64,000 bases of DNA, taken from assembly GCF_020295405.1 (NCBI RefSeq), contig NZ_JADEYP010000024.1, forward strand, positions 1 to 64,000. Direction: 5' to 3'. Below the pieces are notes generated by a model. It worked only from the letters and a program-made list of their open reading frames with translations. It was not told where the DNA came from and did no database searches. Of this stretch, positions 25,773-34,984 are shown piece by piece. The translations under genes were made by a program, and so were the position numbers. The stretch's first letter is position 1; the number at the start of each line of letters is the position of its first letter. Source of the DNA: Sphingobacterium bovistauri (GTDB lineage: Bacteria; Bacteroidota; Bacteroidia; Sphingobacteriales; Sphingobacteriaceae).

Positions 25773-27208
25773 AGTTTCATCCCTGGCTTGATGAATGAAT
25801 TCTTCAAATTATTATCTGTCTTTATTTTAGAAACAGAGCTACCGTCAAATTTTCTAGCGATACGATCTAACGAATCTCCTTTTTTCACGACATAATAAGC
25901 CATTCTAGATTGCTGCTCCTTCTTAACTCTTTCTACGGATGCAACATTTTTTGCCAAGCTAGAATTCTGTGGTCGTGATACTACCAACGAACGTCCAGCC
26001 GCCAAACTACTACTCCTTAGATTATTCCAAGCTTTCAAATCTTGGACACTCACTCCATATTTGCCTGAAAGACTAGACAAACTTTCCCCTTGCTTTACTC
26101 TATGTTTGCGTAATGAACCAATACTAGCTGCCAAATCTTCAGCTTCTTCTCTTACAGTAGAAACTGTTGAAGAGGAGGAATGAAGTGCTACATACAACAA
26201 ACTATCGTTCAGTTGAGGTGTTATAGGTACAAACAAGCGTTTTGGATTTTCTACTGTACCATTAATCAATGTCTTTTTATATGCAGGATTATAATGCTTT
26301 AATTTATCGAGGTCCAAATTTATAGCTTGAGCAACATGATGTAAATCAACTTTTTTATCCACCATAATCACTTTACTATTATAAGCTAATTCAGTAGAAA
26401 TAGGCTCAATATCATACAAATTTGCATTGGACATCACGTAAGTCATGGCAACAAATTTAGGGATGTAATTTTGAGTTTCCTTTGGCAAAAAAGGAGATAA
26501 TTCCCAATATGTTGGACTATTCATCCCTGATCTTTTGATAGCGCGCTGCACACATCCTCGACCACAATTATAAGAAGCTAAAGCTAATAACCAATCGTTA
26601 AATTGGTCATATGATTCGATTAGATATTTTGACATAGCATACGTCGAAGCGTAAATATCTTTACGCTCGTCAACTTGCGAATTCATATCTAAATCATAAA
26701 TCTTCGCTGTAGTATACATAAACTGCCAAGGACCAACGGCTCCAGAGGTTGAAACAAGATGCGGATTTAATGAAGACTCTACTAATGACAGATATTTTAC
26801 CTCTTTGGGCACTCCCAACTCCTCAAATACTTGATCGTAAATTTTGAAATAATGACTACTCAAACCGTGAAGTCTATTCATATAAGGACGGTAATTTGAC
26901 GAGATATATTTGTCTATATAATATTTAACTCGAGAATTATAATCCAACGGAATAGCATTTACTATTGCTTTCATACGACGCAAAATAGTAGCATCTTCCA
27001 TTGAAACATCAACATTTTGATCGACATTCTTTTTAATAGAATCAAGTTCAAGTAAAAGATTCATATGTTCTTCCATGGGCGAAGCCAATGTCGATTGATT
27101 ATAATTGTAAAAATCATTATCAATTGAAATTTTCTCAGATACTTGAGCTTTTAAGGAAAAAACACTAATTATTGTCGTAAATAATGCGGTGTATAATATT
27201 TTATTCAT
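25754..27208 (-). CDS. mltD: MltD-like lytic transglycosylase with two LysM domains
   Basis: 484 residues. Signal peptide (LFTTIISVFSLKAQ), then an SLT domain at roughly residues 105-260: catalytic Glu in YLSLVESSLNP, GAVGPWQFMYTTAKIYDL, and LALASYNCGRGCVQRAI. Two LysM repeats follow (~365-410, HRVKQGESLSSLSGKYGV; ~437-480, YYVVKKGDSLDRIARKF) that anchor it to peptidoglycan. It cleaves glycan strands with formation of 1,6-anhydro-MurNAc. Last gene of the TPR-DUF4292-envC-tatA-mltD series, although a hairpin separates it from tatA. Confidence 0.88.
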   Translation of the reverse strand: MNKILYTALFTTIISVFSLKAQVSEKISIDNDFYNYNQSTLASPMEEHMNLLLELDSIKKNVDQNVDVSMEDATILRRMKAIVNAIPLDYNSRVKYYIDKYISSNYRPYMNRLHGLSSHYFKIYDQVFEELGVPKEVKYLSLVESSLNPHLVSTSGAVGPWQFMYTTAKIYDLDMNSQVDERKDIYASTYAMSKYLIESYDQFNDWLLALASYNCGRGCVQRAIKRSGMNSPTYWELSPFLPKETQNYIPKFVAMTYVMSNANLYDIEPISTELAYNSKVIMVDKKVDLHHVAQAINLDLDKLKHYNPAYKKTLINGTVENPKRLFVPITPQLNDSLLYVALHSSSSTVSTVREEAEDLAASIGSLRKHRVKQGESLSSLSGKYGVSVQDLKAWNNLRSSSLAAGRSLVVSRPQNSSLAKNVASVERVKKEQQSRMAYYVVKKGDSLDRIARKFDGSSVSKIKTDNNLKNSFIKPGMKLKIRKG

Positions 27209-27264
27209 ATTGTGCTAGTTTTGGGTACTAGTTGGCAATATTTAGCCATTACCGGCAAAGAACA

Positions 27265-27295
27265 AAGATTACATTAATATGCTTAATGTAATCTT
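27265..27295 (-). terminator. hairpin between tatA and mltD
   Basis: A perfect 13-bp stem (AAGATTACATTAA and complement) with a 5-nt loop, followed on the minus strand by TGTTCTTTG. Probably ends the tatA transcript, possibly with read-through into mltD. Confidence 0.6.
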
Positions 27296-27310
27296 CGTCA
27301 TTGATAAGAA

Positions 27311-27505
27311 TTAATTATTTGTTTTTTCTTTCGTATTAGAATCTTGGGTTGTGTCTTCACGTTGACCATCCTTAAATTCCTTAACCCCTCTACCTAATCC
27401 ACGCATCAACTCAGGAATTTTTTTACCTCCAAATAACAAAAGAACCAATACCACAATGATAATGATCTCTTGTGTCCCTATAAATAATAAATTAGATGTA
27501 TACAT
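27311..27505 (-). CDS. tatA: Sec-independent (Tat) translocase subunit TatA/E
   Basis: 64 residues. One N-terminal TM helix (QEIIIIVVLVLLLFGGKKIPEL) with the FGGKKIPEL hinge, followed by the amphipathic helix GLGRGVKEFKDG and a charged tail: the standard TatA layout. It forms the pore-like component that moves folded proteins across the inner membrane. tatC is not in the window. It is placed between envC-like and mltD-like genes; in E. coli the cell-wall amidases AmiA and AmiC are Tat substrates, so a functional link with the EnvC-like protein is plausible. Confidence 0.92.
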   Translation of the reverse strand: MYTSNLLFIGTQEIIIIVVLVLLLFGGKKIPELMRGLGRGVKEFKDGQREDTTQDSNTKEKTNN

Positions 27506-27585
27506 TTTGTGTTATTTCTTTAAATATCTTACGTTAAAATATGACTCCTTACAAATATATAGAATTAATTGTTATCTAAGTGTAA

Positions 27586-28851
27586 CTATCTTGCTAACCA
27601 AGGAGCTGGATTAAATTCACTTTGCCCCTGTGATAAACCAAAATAAACCACTGTATAACCTAATTCAGGATCTTTATCTGCTGTACCTATTTGTTGACCT
27701 CTACTTACCTTTTGGCCTCTACGTACAGATGATGATGCCAAATTAGAGTAAAAACTAAAATACTCACCATGCTTTATCACAACAACTCCAGCAACAGCCT
27801 GAACAACCTCTCCTTCAAAAACGGCTTTCACACCAGCGCCATCATTAGTTCGAATACCTACATCAGGAGCCGAACTTGTGATTCCATCTATCGTATAAGC
27901 TCCATAGTTACGAACAATATTCCCCTGTGCTACGGGCCACGGTAAGCGTCCTCTATTTGACTTGAAATCTGCAGACAGTCTAGCCGCCTCAGGCGTAGAT
28001 CTTAAAATCTCACTATCTGATTTCTTAGGGGTAGCTTTCTCCACTTCTGCTACCGTTTTACCTGTACGTTTTGCTTCGGCTTCGGCGAGACGCTTACGCT
28101 CTGCCTCTTCTTTCCTTCTTTGCTCAGCAATTTCTCTATTAATGGCTGCACGAATTAACGCTTCCATTTTTTTCTTCTCTTGTTGCTTTTTAGACAACTG
28201 CCCCTTGAACGAACGCTCCTCTTTTACAATACTACTTAATTGTGATTGATGATCAGCTCTATCTTTGCGAATAATATCCCTTTCTTTTTGTTGATCGGAC
28301 AACAATTCACGTTGAGTCTTACGATCCGACTCCATTTGCGCGATTTTAAGTTCAATATCACTTTTGACTTTTTCAATTTCCGCGGCCTTTATTTTGCGTG
28401 CATCAGAAAATTGTTGAAGATATTTTATACGCTTAAATGCTTGATTAAAGTCTTTAGAAGCAAAAATGAACATCATCTTATTGTATCCATTTTTATTACG
28501 AAAAGCGAACATTATCATCTTTTCATAATCTTTACGCATTTTCTCCAATTCTGCTTTCAAGCCGTTAACTGCTTTCGTGTTCTGACCAATTTGCGCAGTA
28601 AGATTATTGACTTCCTTACTAATTACACCAATCTTTTCTTCACGAAGATTTAACTGACGGCTTAATGCTGTTACCTCTTTTTGTGACAAAAGCTTCTCTT
28701 TGGTTTTTGCGACAAGCTCCTTATTTAGATTCGCAATCTCCACATTTATTTTCTCTAATTGCTTTTTCAATTGCACACTACTTTGCCCAAATGATAGTTG
28801 GCTACAAAGGAAAATAAAAAATATGCTTAATAGTATGTGTCTAAAATTCAT
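27586..28851 (-). CDS. envC: EnvC-like murein hydrolase activator (degenerate LytM domain)
   Basis: 421 residues from ATG 28851, which gives a clean signal peptide (ILLSIFFIFLCSQLSFGQ); the frame extends to 28890. A long coiled coil spans about residues 25-250, and the C-terminal M23/LytM-like domain ends NPAPWL as in EnvC. The zinc ligands of active LytM enzymes are missing: the HxxxD position reads DVGIRTND and the HxH position reads YSNL. It is therefore probably a non-catalytic amidase activator like EnvC. It is the third gene of a minus-strand series after the TPR and DUF4292 genes. Confidence 0.85.
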   Translation of the reverse strand: MNFRHILLSIFFIFLCSQLSFGQSSVQLKKQLEKINVEIANLNKELVAKTKEKLLSQKEVTALSRQLNLREEKIGVISKEVNNLTAQIGQNTKAVNGLKAELEKMRKDYEKMIMFAFRNKNGYNKMMFIFASKDFNQAFKRIKYLQQFSDARKIKAAEIEKVKSDIELKIAQMESDRKTQRELLSDQQKERDIIRKDRADHQSQLSSIVKEERSFKGQLSKKQQEKKKMEALIRAAINREIAEQRRKEEAERKRLAEAEAKRTGKTVAEVEKATPKKSDSEILRSTPEAARLSADFKSNRGRLPWPVAQGNIVRNYGAYTIDGITSSAPDVGIRTNDGAGVKAVFEGEVVQAVAGVVVIKHGEYFSFYSNLASSSVRRGQKVSRGQQIGTADKDPELGYTVVYFGLSQGQSEFNPAPWLAR

Positions 28852-28927
28852 GAAATGAGTCCAGATTACTCGTTTTGTTACAACTTCCAAAAATAGTGAT
28901 ATCTATGTTAGTTGCCTAATAAAAAGA

Positions 28928-29695
28928 TTATTTTAACACCTTGTACTTAGCGGGCACAGAAAATGGCATTTCTAATTCCTGATTAAACTCTGCTTTATTG
29001 TAATTCAAAATAGCATTCACTGTAAAGCCTTCTGATGTTAGCTTAATATTCTGATTCTGTGGAAAATTGTATCCAGCCACATCGTTAAAAGAACTGTAAA
29101 AACTTTCTAAACTCTGACTTCCCCCTATAGGTGTCAAACGAATGACTTTAGGTCTGTATTTATCATTTAAACTATATTGAAAAGATAAATCATTTTTCAC
29201 CCCCGCAAGCTGTACATCATCAGTCGCTTGTGCAACAGTTATTTGATCTGTACGCAACAGGTCAGAAGAAACATTGGCAACTAATAAATCTTGTAAAACA
29301 CCAAAATTCACCCCCTCTCCTGTATATCTACGGATATAATCAAATGGTTTAACTATATATTCACCTTGTAGTTTATTCATAATTTTCACACTATCTGGAG
29401 TAATCAATAAACGAGCTCCTTCCACGTTCAAAAAAGTTGCTGTAACAGATATCCAAATAGCCTTGTTGCGCTGTACACGTACATGCAATGTTACATCCTG
29501 ATTATCTTTACCCAACTCAACTTTTGCTTTTGCTCTTCCAGAAAAAGTATGATAATCCAAGTTATTTATTAAATAATCTGAATTCTTATTTGTTACGACA
29601 TCATTACTTACAGCGCGATTCGACTTATTTTTCCGAGTACCACAACTTACAAATACAGAAATTACAATTCCCAATATTAATATTTTATTCCACAT
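28928..29695 (-). CDS. DUF4292 lipoprotein
   Basis: 255 residues with a lipoprotein signal and Cys18 (SVFVSCG). The mature part matches the Bacteroidota DUF4292 family (YHTFSGRAKAKVE near the N-terminus, AIWISVTATFLNVEGARLLITPD in the middle), which by eye resembles LolA/LolB-like half-barrels. Overlaps the upstream TPR gene by 11 nt and precedes the EnvC-like gene, an arrangement I recognise as common in Bacteroidota. Function unknown; envelope lipoprotein handling is only a guess. Confidence 0.78.
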   Translation of the reverse strand: MWNKILILGIVISVFVSCGTRKNKSNRAVSNDVVTNKNSDYLINNLDYHTFSGRAKAKVELGKDNQDVTLHVRVQRNKAIWISVTATFLNVEGARLLITPDSVKIMNKLQGEYIVKPFDYIRRYTGEGVNFGVLQDLLVANVSSDLLRTDQITVAQATDDVQLAGVKNDLSFQYSLNDKYRPKVIRLTPIGGSQSLESFYSSFNDVAGYNFPQNQNIKLTSEGFTVNAILNYNKAEFNQELEMPFSVPAKYKVLK

Positions 29696-31412
29696 ACTTC
29701 CTCTGTTGTATCTTTTCTTGAATTTTCGCCAAACTTACGTCTGATTTTTTACCTAAATCTATTTCCAACGCTTTTTTCCATTGCAATATAGCATCTTTAT
29801 CTCTATTTAACTTACTTAGTATATCACCGTAGTGCTCAAGCAAAACAGATGATTTACTATCTAACTTAACGGCCTTCTCTATCCAAAAAAGAGCATCATC
29901 AAATTTTCCTTGCTGAAACAACACCCATGCATATGTATCCATGAAAGTAGCAGAGTTTGGATCTATATCATTTGTACGTTTAGAAAAATCTGCAGCTTTT
30001 TCTAAATCTTGTTTTCTTTGAGCTAAATAATACGCATAATTATTTAATGCGGACACATTGGTACTGTCCAGGGCAATAGCCTCTTCATATGCTACATCAG
30101 ACATACTTTGCATTTTTAACTGATGGTACATATCCCCCAATGAGCCGTATATTAAAGATCTCAAATAATTATTATCATTTTCTGAATAATTAAGTGCTGT
30201 CTCCAATAGATCCTTACTTTTTTCGTAATCTTCTTTTACAGCATATGCTAAACTTGTAAAATATATTATCTCTGTATTATTAGGATTATGTTTCAAACCT
30301 TCGAATCCATGTTTGATTGCCTCGTCTGGCTGACCTAATGCTAAATCAGTATTAATTATTTGGCGCCATACCTTTACATATTTAGGATTTGATGAAAGAA
30401 CTTTTAGAAATAAAGACCTAGCTTCTTCAATATTTTCACGCTTCCAGAGAATCTCTCCTTTTAACACCTTGGCCTCCAAAACATCTGGATGACATGCCTC
30501 CATTGCATTAGCTAATTGCTGCAATTTATCACCCGAAAGACCATTATTTTCATTCATTAAGCCAACGAGAAACTTATATTTATCCCAAAAAACAACTTCT
30601 GGTGCATCGAAAGCTGTTTTCAACGCATTATACATCGCATCTAGCTTATCCATTCCTTTATACACATCCGCAAGGTCTAAATAAAGACTTTTATCATTAG
30701 TTCTTTTTATACCGCGCTCAATAGCGGACAAAGCTTCCTTAGATTTCCCTTCTTTTGTATATATATAACCCAAATACCCATACACGTCACCTATCAGCGT
30801 TTTACCCTGAATACTTGTCAATATCTTTTTTGCCGAAGTCAGATTATTTCCATTCAGGTAAACTTCCGCCATTACCAAATTCAATGTATCAGAATGATTA
30901 ACTTTTATAAGATCTTCATATAGACTCTCAGCCTCAGAGATTTGATTGTTCTCTGCGTATAAAATCAGTAATTCTCTATTCAAACCTTCATGATTGCTAT
31001 ACTGCTGTTTCAAATCTTTTAATAATTGAATACCTTCTCCAAAGGCCTTTTTGGATTTATACAACTCTAAAAGATGATTTGCATAGAACATATGCTTAGT
31101 TTTTTCGTAGGCTGCTTGCGCACTATTGACGGCCTGATCATAATTACCAATCTGAGCAAAAATCAATGACTTTGCATAATTAACATCGGCCGCATCAGGA
31201 TATTTTACACCTATCTCATCCAACAATGCTAACCCACCCTGAAAATCACCTTCGCGCAACTTAACCTCTACACGTCTTAGATCATCTTTATAATAAGCCA
31301 CATCTTTCTCGATTTGGGCATAGGTCAACACTACACTAGAGACACTCAATAGCACAAATAGAAATAATCTTAAAGTATATCTTAATTCTATATTCATTCT
31401 TTTTAAAAACAT
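29685..31412 (-). CDS. exported tetratricopeptide-repeat protein
   Basis: About 575 residues. An N-terminal signal peptide (LRLFLFVLLSVSSVVLTYAQ) is followed by TPR-type helical repeats throughout, for example YAKSLIFAQIGNYDQAVNSA, YGYLGYIYTKEGKSKEALSA, YAYYLAQRKQDLEKAADFS and YAWVLFQQGKFDDALFWIEKAV. Periplasmic scaffold, no catalytic motif. The start is uncertain: the frame begins with TTG at 31421, with ATGs at 31412 and 31397. First gene of the series that continues with DUF4292, EnvC-like and TatA, so a role in envelope biogenesis is likely but unproven. Confidence 0.82.
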   Translation of the reverse strand: MFLKRMNIELRYTLRLFLFVLLSVSSVVLTYAQIEKDVAYYKDDLRRVEVKLREGDFQGGLALLDEIGVKYPDAADVNYAKSLIFAQIGNYDQAVNSAQAAYEKTKHMFYANHLLELYKSKKAFGEGIQLLKDLKQQYSNHEGLNRELLILYAENNQISEAESLYEDLIKVNHSDTLNLVMAEVYLNGNNLTSAKKILTSIQGKTLIGDVYGYLGYIYTKEGKSKEALSAIERGIKRTNDKSLYLDLADVYKGMDKLDAMYNALKTAFDAPEVVFWDKYKFLVGLMNENNGLSGDKLQQLANAMEACHPDVLEAKVLKGEILWKRENIEEARSLFLKVLSSNPKYVKVWRQIINTDLALGQPDEAIKHGFEGLKHNPNNTEIIYFTSLAYAVKEDYEKSKDLLETALNYSENDNNYLRSLIYGSLGDMYHQLKMQSMSDVAYEEAIALDSTNVSALNNYAYYLAQRKQDLEKAADFSKRTNDIDPNSATFMDTYAWVLFQQGKFDDALFWIEKAVKLDSKSSVLLEHYGDILSKLNRDKDAILQWKKALEIDLGKKSDVSLAKIQEKIQQRKYVE

Positions 31413-31560
31413 TTTAACCAACTACACTTAACAACACTAAGGTAACATTCTATACTTACAAAAGAGTAAATTCTAAACCATAAGTTTAAATTGAAAAAAC
31501 TTAAAAATAGTTAAAAGATAAATTAGTTATAATATGTTTTAAAATTGAAAATAAAAAAGC

Positions 31561-31568
31561 TACCTTTG
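31561..31568 (+). promoter_or_regulatory. -7 box of the rplM-rpsI-rpsB operon
   Basis: TACCTTTG (perfect TAnnTTTG) with a leader of about 55 nt before rplM. The leader shows GATTGTAGTGATTACAATC-like dyad symmetry at about 31577-31593, a possible autoregulatory hairpin. Confidence 0.5.
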
Positions 31569-31628
31569 CATTCCGATTGTAGTGATTACAATCAGATTAA
31601 ATATTATTAATTAATTAAATAAAAGCAA

Positions 31629-32072
31629 GTGAATACGTTAAGTTACAAAACTGTCTCTGCCAACAAAAACACCGTTAACAAAGAATGGATTGTTGTTGAC
31701 GCTGAGGGCGAGATCTTGGGACGATTGGCTAGTGAAATTGCGAAAGTAATTCGTGGTAAGCACAAACCATCTTTCACCCCACACGTAGACTGCGGTGATA
31801 ACGTGATCGTTATTAATGCAGACAAAATCAAGTTGACAGGAAACAAATTAGGCGACAAAGTATATGTTCGCTACACTGGCTACCCAGGTGGTCAACGTTT
31901 TGTTTCTCCAAAAGAATTATTGGCTAAACACCCTGAGCGCATCATCGAAAAAGCGGTACGTGGTATGTTACCTAAAAACCGTCTTGGTCGTCAGTTATTC
32001 AAAAACCTTTTTGTTTATGCTGGAACAGAGCACAAGCATGAAGCGCAAAATCCAAAACCAGTTAAATTTTAA
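31629..32072 (+). CDS. rplM: 50S ribosomal protein L13
   Basis: 147 residues, GTG start at 31629. L13 signature elements are visible: [33 protein letters not shown] split over the N-terminal third, the YTGYPGG loop and [13 protein letters not shown]. It binds 23S rRNA early in 50S assembly. Heads rplM-rpsI-rpsB, the usual pairing with S9. The 5'-UTR is short and AT-rich. Confidence 0.97.
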   Translation: MNTLSYKTVSANKNTVNKEWIVVDAEGEILGRLASEIAKVIRGKHKPSFTPHVDCGDNVIVINADKIKLTGNKLGDKVYVRYTGYPGGQRFVSPKELLAKHPERIIEKAVRGMLPKNRLGRQLFKNLFVYAGTEHKHEAQNPKPVKF

Positions 32073-32083
32073 GGAGAACAAAC

Positions 32084-32470
32084 ATGTCAACAACTAACAC
32101 TTCAGGAAGAAGAAAAACTGCTGTTGCTCGTATCTACTTAGGAGCAGGTAGCGGAAACATTACCGTAAATGGTAAGGACTACAAAGAATATTTTCCAACA
32201 TTGCCATTGCAATACATCGTTACTCAATCTTTATTGGTAGCGGAGTCATTAGCAAATTTTGATGTGAAAGTTAACGTTCAAGGTGGTGGAGTTAAAGGTC
32301 AAGCAGAAGCTGTGCGTTTAGCAATTGCTAAAGCATTAGTAGAGCTTAACCCAGAAGTAAAACCAGCTTTACGTGCTAAAGGTTTAGTAACACGTGACGA
32401 CCGTATGGTTGAGCGTAAAAAACCAGGACGCAAGAAAGCTCGTAGAAGATTCCAATTCAGTAAACGTTAA
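32084..32470 (+). CDS. rpsI: 30S ribosomal protein S9
   Basis: 128 residues. S9 pattern: N-terminal SGRRKTAVARIYL, central VQGGGVKGQAEAVRLAIAKAL and the basic C-terminal tail RRRFQFSKR that reaches the P-site tRNA. 11 nt after rplM, preceded by AAGGAG. Confidence 0.98.
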   Translation: MSTTNTSGRRKTAVARIYLGAGSGNITVNGKDYKEYFPTLPLQYIVTQSLLVAESLANFDVKVNVQGGGVKGQAEAVRLAIAKALVELNPEVKPALRAKGLVTRDDRMVERKKPGRKKARRRFQFSKR

Positions 32471-32488
32471 TCAAAGGAGGAACACAAA

Positions 32489-33289
32489 ATGGCAAGAACT
32501 ACTTATCAAGATTTATTGGATGCGGGTGTTCACTTCGGTCACCTTACTCGTAAATGGGATCCGAAAATGTCTAAGTACATTTTCATGGAACGCAACGGTA
32601 TCCACATCATTGACTTGAACAAAACTCTTACGAAATTAGAAGAAGCTGCTTCAGCTATCAAACAAATCGTAAAATCAGGTCGCAAAGTTTTATTCGTAGC
32701 TACGAAAAAACAAGCAAAAGAAATCATCGCTCAACAAGCTAAGGCTGTAAATATGCCTTACGTTACTGAACGTTGGTTAGGTGGTATGCTTACAAACTTC
32801 GCAACAGTTCGTAAGTCTATCAAAAAAATGACTACTATCGACAAAATGCAAAAAGATGGTACATATGATGTATTGTCTAAAAAAGAAAAGTTGATGATTC
32901 AACGTGAGCGTATTAAGTTAGAAGCACTTTTGGGTGGTATCGCTGACTTAAACCGTTTACCTGCAGCTTTATTCATCATCGATGTGAAAAAAGAACACAT
33001 CGCTGTAGCTGAAGCTATCAAGTTGAACATCCCTACTTTTGCAATGGTAGATACAAACTCTGATCCTACTAACATCGACTTCCCTATCCCAGCTAACGAT
33101 GACGCTACTAAATCTATTAGCCTTATCGCTGGTATCATTGGTCAAGCAATCATAGAAGGTTTAGACGAGCGTAAACGCGACAAAGAAGAAGATGCGGAAA
33201 AAGAAGCTGCTGCTGCTAAAGCTGCAGTAGACAATGGTGACGCTGATACTTCAGGAAAACGCACTCGTAAAGCAAAAGACGTAGAATAA
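32489..33289 (+). CDS. rpsB: 30S ribosomal protein S2
   Basis: 266 residues. S2 signatures: LLDAGVHFGHLTRKWDPKM at the start, FVATKKQAKEII, YVTERWLGGMLTNF, and the PTFAMVDTNSDP / IPANDDATKSI block. A ~35-residue charged Ala/Glu/Lys tail follows the conserved core, common in Bacteroidota S2. Third gene of the operon; preceded by AAAGGAGG, an unusually strong Shine-Dalgarno sequence for this phylum. A large hairpin separates it from tsf. Confidence 0.98.
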   Translation: MARTTYQDLLDAGVHFGHLTRKWDPKMSKYIFMERNGIHIIDLNKTLTKLEEAASAIKQIVKSGRKVLFVATKKQAKEIIAQQAKAVNMPYVTERWLGGMLTNFATVRKSIKKMTTIDKMQKDGTYDVLSKKEKLMIQRERIKLEALLGGIADLNRLPAALFIIDVKKEHIAVAEAIKLNIPTFAMVDTNSDPTNIDFPIPANDDATKSISLIAGIIGQAIIEGLDERKRDKEEDAEKEAAAAKAAVDNGDADTSGKRTRKAKDVE

Positions 33290-33302
33290 TATTCTATATA
33301 TA

Positions 33303-33372
33303 AAGCCGGATAGACAAGTGTAGGTTTCTGGAAGTTTGCTTCCTTACCCACGCACGTCTTTCCGGTTTTTTT
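33303..33372 (+). terminator. large structured hairpin between rpsB and tsf
   Basis: An outer stem (CCGGA with TCCGG, extended by AGAC/GTCT and GTG/CAC segments) encloses a terminal hairpin GGAAG tttg CTTCC, and the outer stem is followed directly by seven T. It looks like an intrinsic terminator with an unusually long, interrupted stem; it could alternatively be an RNA-binding or processing site controlling tsf. Confidence 0.6.
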
Positions 33373-33453
33373 GTTAAAAAGAACCAAAAACTTAACAATA
33401 GCTCAGCGCTTTGTTAATGACAACATTGTAATTTTATTAAAAAAGAAAATATC

Positions 33454-34290
33454 ATGTCAGTACAAATTTCTGCATCAGATGTAAACAAATTGCGTCAACA
33501 AACAGGCGCAGGTATGATGGATTGTAAAAAAGCTTTAGTAGAAGCTAACGGTGACTTCGAGGCTGCTGTTGACTACTTACGCAAAAAAGGTGCTAAAGTA
33601 GCTGCTAGCCGTCAAGACCGTGATTCTAACGAAGGTGTTGTAATCGCTAAATCATCAGCTGATGGTAAAACTGGTATCGTAGTAGAAGTTAACTGTGAAA
33701 CTGACTTCGTAGCTAAAAATGCTGATTTCGTAGCTTTCGCTGACAAAATCGCTGATATAGCTTTAGCTAATACGCCTGCTACAGTTGAAGAATTGAAAGC
33801 TTTAACTTTAGACGGTAAATTAATTTCAGAAACATTAATCGAGCAAACTGGTGTAATTGGTGAGAAAATCGATGTTTCTAAATACGAAATCGTAACTGGT
33901 GACAAAGTAGTAGCATACATCCACGGTAACTACCGTTTAGGTGTATTAGTAGGTCTTTCTGCTGACGCGGAAGGTGCTGACGAAGCTGGTAAAGATGTAG
34001 CTATGCAAATCGCTGCTATGAACCCTATCGCTATCGATAAAGATGGTGTAGATGCTAATACAGTAGAACGTGAAATCGCTATCGCGAAAGAACAAATCAT
34101 CGCTGAAGGTAAACCAGCTGAAATGGCTGAGAAAATTGCTCAAGGTAAATTGAACAAGTTCTTCAAAGAAACTACTTTATTGAACCAAGAGTTCGTTAAA
34201 GATTCTTCTAAAAACATCGCTCAATTCTTAGACTCAGTATCTAAAGGATTAACTGTAACTGCTTTCAAACGCGTACAATTAGGAGCATAA
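33454..34290 (+). CDS. tsf: translation elongation factor Ts
   Basis: 278 residues. N-terminal UBA-like domain VNKLRQQTGAGMMDCKKALVEANGDFEAAVDYLRKKG, followed by EVNCETDFVAKN and two subdomains of the GDP-exchange core. It recycles EF-Tu. Downstream of rpsB as in most bacteria, with a structured 165-nt gap that may include its own promoter. Codon use is strongly biased, as expected for a highly expressed gene. Confidence 0.98.
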   Translation: MSVQISASDVNKLRQQTGAGMMDCKKALVEANGDFEAAVDYLRKKGAKVAASRQDRDSNEGVVIAKSSADGKTGIVVEVNCETDFVAKNADFVAFADKIADIALANTPATVEELKALTLDGKLISETLIEQTGVIGEKIDVSKYEIVTGDKVVAYIHGNYRLGVLVGLSADAEGADEAGKDVAMQIAAMNPIAIDKDGVDANTVEREIAIAKEQIIAEGKPAEMAEKIAQGKLNKFFKETTLLNQEFVKDSSKNIAQFLDSVSKGLTVTAFKRVQLGA

Positions 34291-34330
34291 TTTTAGTATT
34301 AAGTAGAATACTTAATATTAAGATATAACA

Positions 34331-34362
34331 AAGCCTTGCTGAAATTTCAGCAAGGCTTTTGT
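34331..34362. terminator. palindromic terminator after tsf
   Basis: A perfect 28-bp palindrome (AAGCCTTGCTGAAA and its complement) with T4 on the plus side; T-rich on the minus side too. Ends tsf and overlaps the last codons of the short minus-strand ORF at 34347. Confidence 0.75.
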
Positions 34363-34553
34363 TTGTAATGTATTACATTATATATTATTTGTAAAAAAAT
34401 ATTTTTTATAGCTCCCCAACTCCTTAATATAACATAAGATACAAATAGGAATATTCCAAAAAACAACAATAATCTATAGTCTTTTGATAATAAAGCGGTA
34501 AAAACCAATACACCAATTAGTAGCAAATAAAAATTAAATCTCAGGTTTCTCAT
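34347..34553 (-). CDS. possible small membrane protein
   Basis: 68 residues with two hydrophobic helices (about residues 7-22 and 28-46) and a basic N-terminus (MRNLRF). No family recognised. Its stop codon lies inside the tsf terminator palindrome and its 3' third has poor coding character, so it could be spurious; the double-TM pattern and ATG start are the only support. Confidence 0.35.
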   Translation of the reverse strand: MRNLRFNFYLLLIGVLVFTALLSKDYRLLLFFGIFLFVSYVILRSWGAIKNIFLQIIYNVIHYKQKPC

Positions 34554-34653
34554 GATCCAGGTTTAACAAACTGAGGGTAAATATAATATTTCGGATATAA
34601 ATTAGCAAAACGACTATTTATTTGCAATAAAGATGAATCTACAGCATATAAAA

Positions 34654-34682
34654 TATGCTTACTTAGAATTTAAGTAAGCATA
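34654..34682 (-). terminator. terminator after the dodecin gene
   Basis: A perfect 12-bp stem (TATGCTTACTTA / TAAGTAAGCATA) with a 5-nt loop; T-rich on the minus side (TTTTAT) and T6 on the plus side. Confidence 0.7.
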
Positions 34683-34706
34683 ATATTTTTTGAACAATGT
34701 GTATAA

Positions 34707-34910
34707 CTATTTTTCTACGCGGAATGAAATTTTACAATTCACACCATAAGTAGATATTTTACCATCTTTGACATGACACTTCATGTCTTGCACCCATACA
34801 GAATCAATATTTTTAACAGATTTTGAAGCTTCTGTCACGGCTTGCTGTACGGCATCATCAAAGCTCACTGTAGATGATGCAATTAATTCAATTACTTTTA
34901 CTATTGCCAT
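34707..34910 (-). CDS. dodecin family flavin-binding protein
   Basis: 67 residues. Dodecin pattern: an N-terminal strand VKVIELIASS, helix SFDDAVQQAVTEASKSVKNI, then DSVWVQDMKCHVKDGKI with the Trp and Gln that stack on flavin, and the final strand. Dodecamers store riboflavin/FMN and limit photodamage. Monocistronic with its own terminator. Confidence 0.92.
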   Translation of the reverse strand: MAIVKVIELIASSTVSFDDAVQQAVTEASKSVKNIDSVWVQDMKCHVKDGKISTYGVNCKISFRVEK

Positions 34911-34984
34911 ATTATTTAGTTTATACTGTTATATGAACTAACAACAAGCAATATGTAATATTGTTTATCTAATAGATACGAAAA

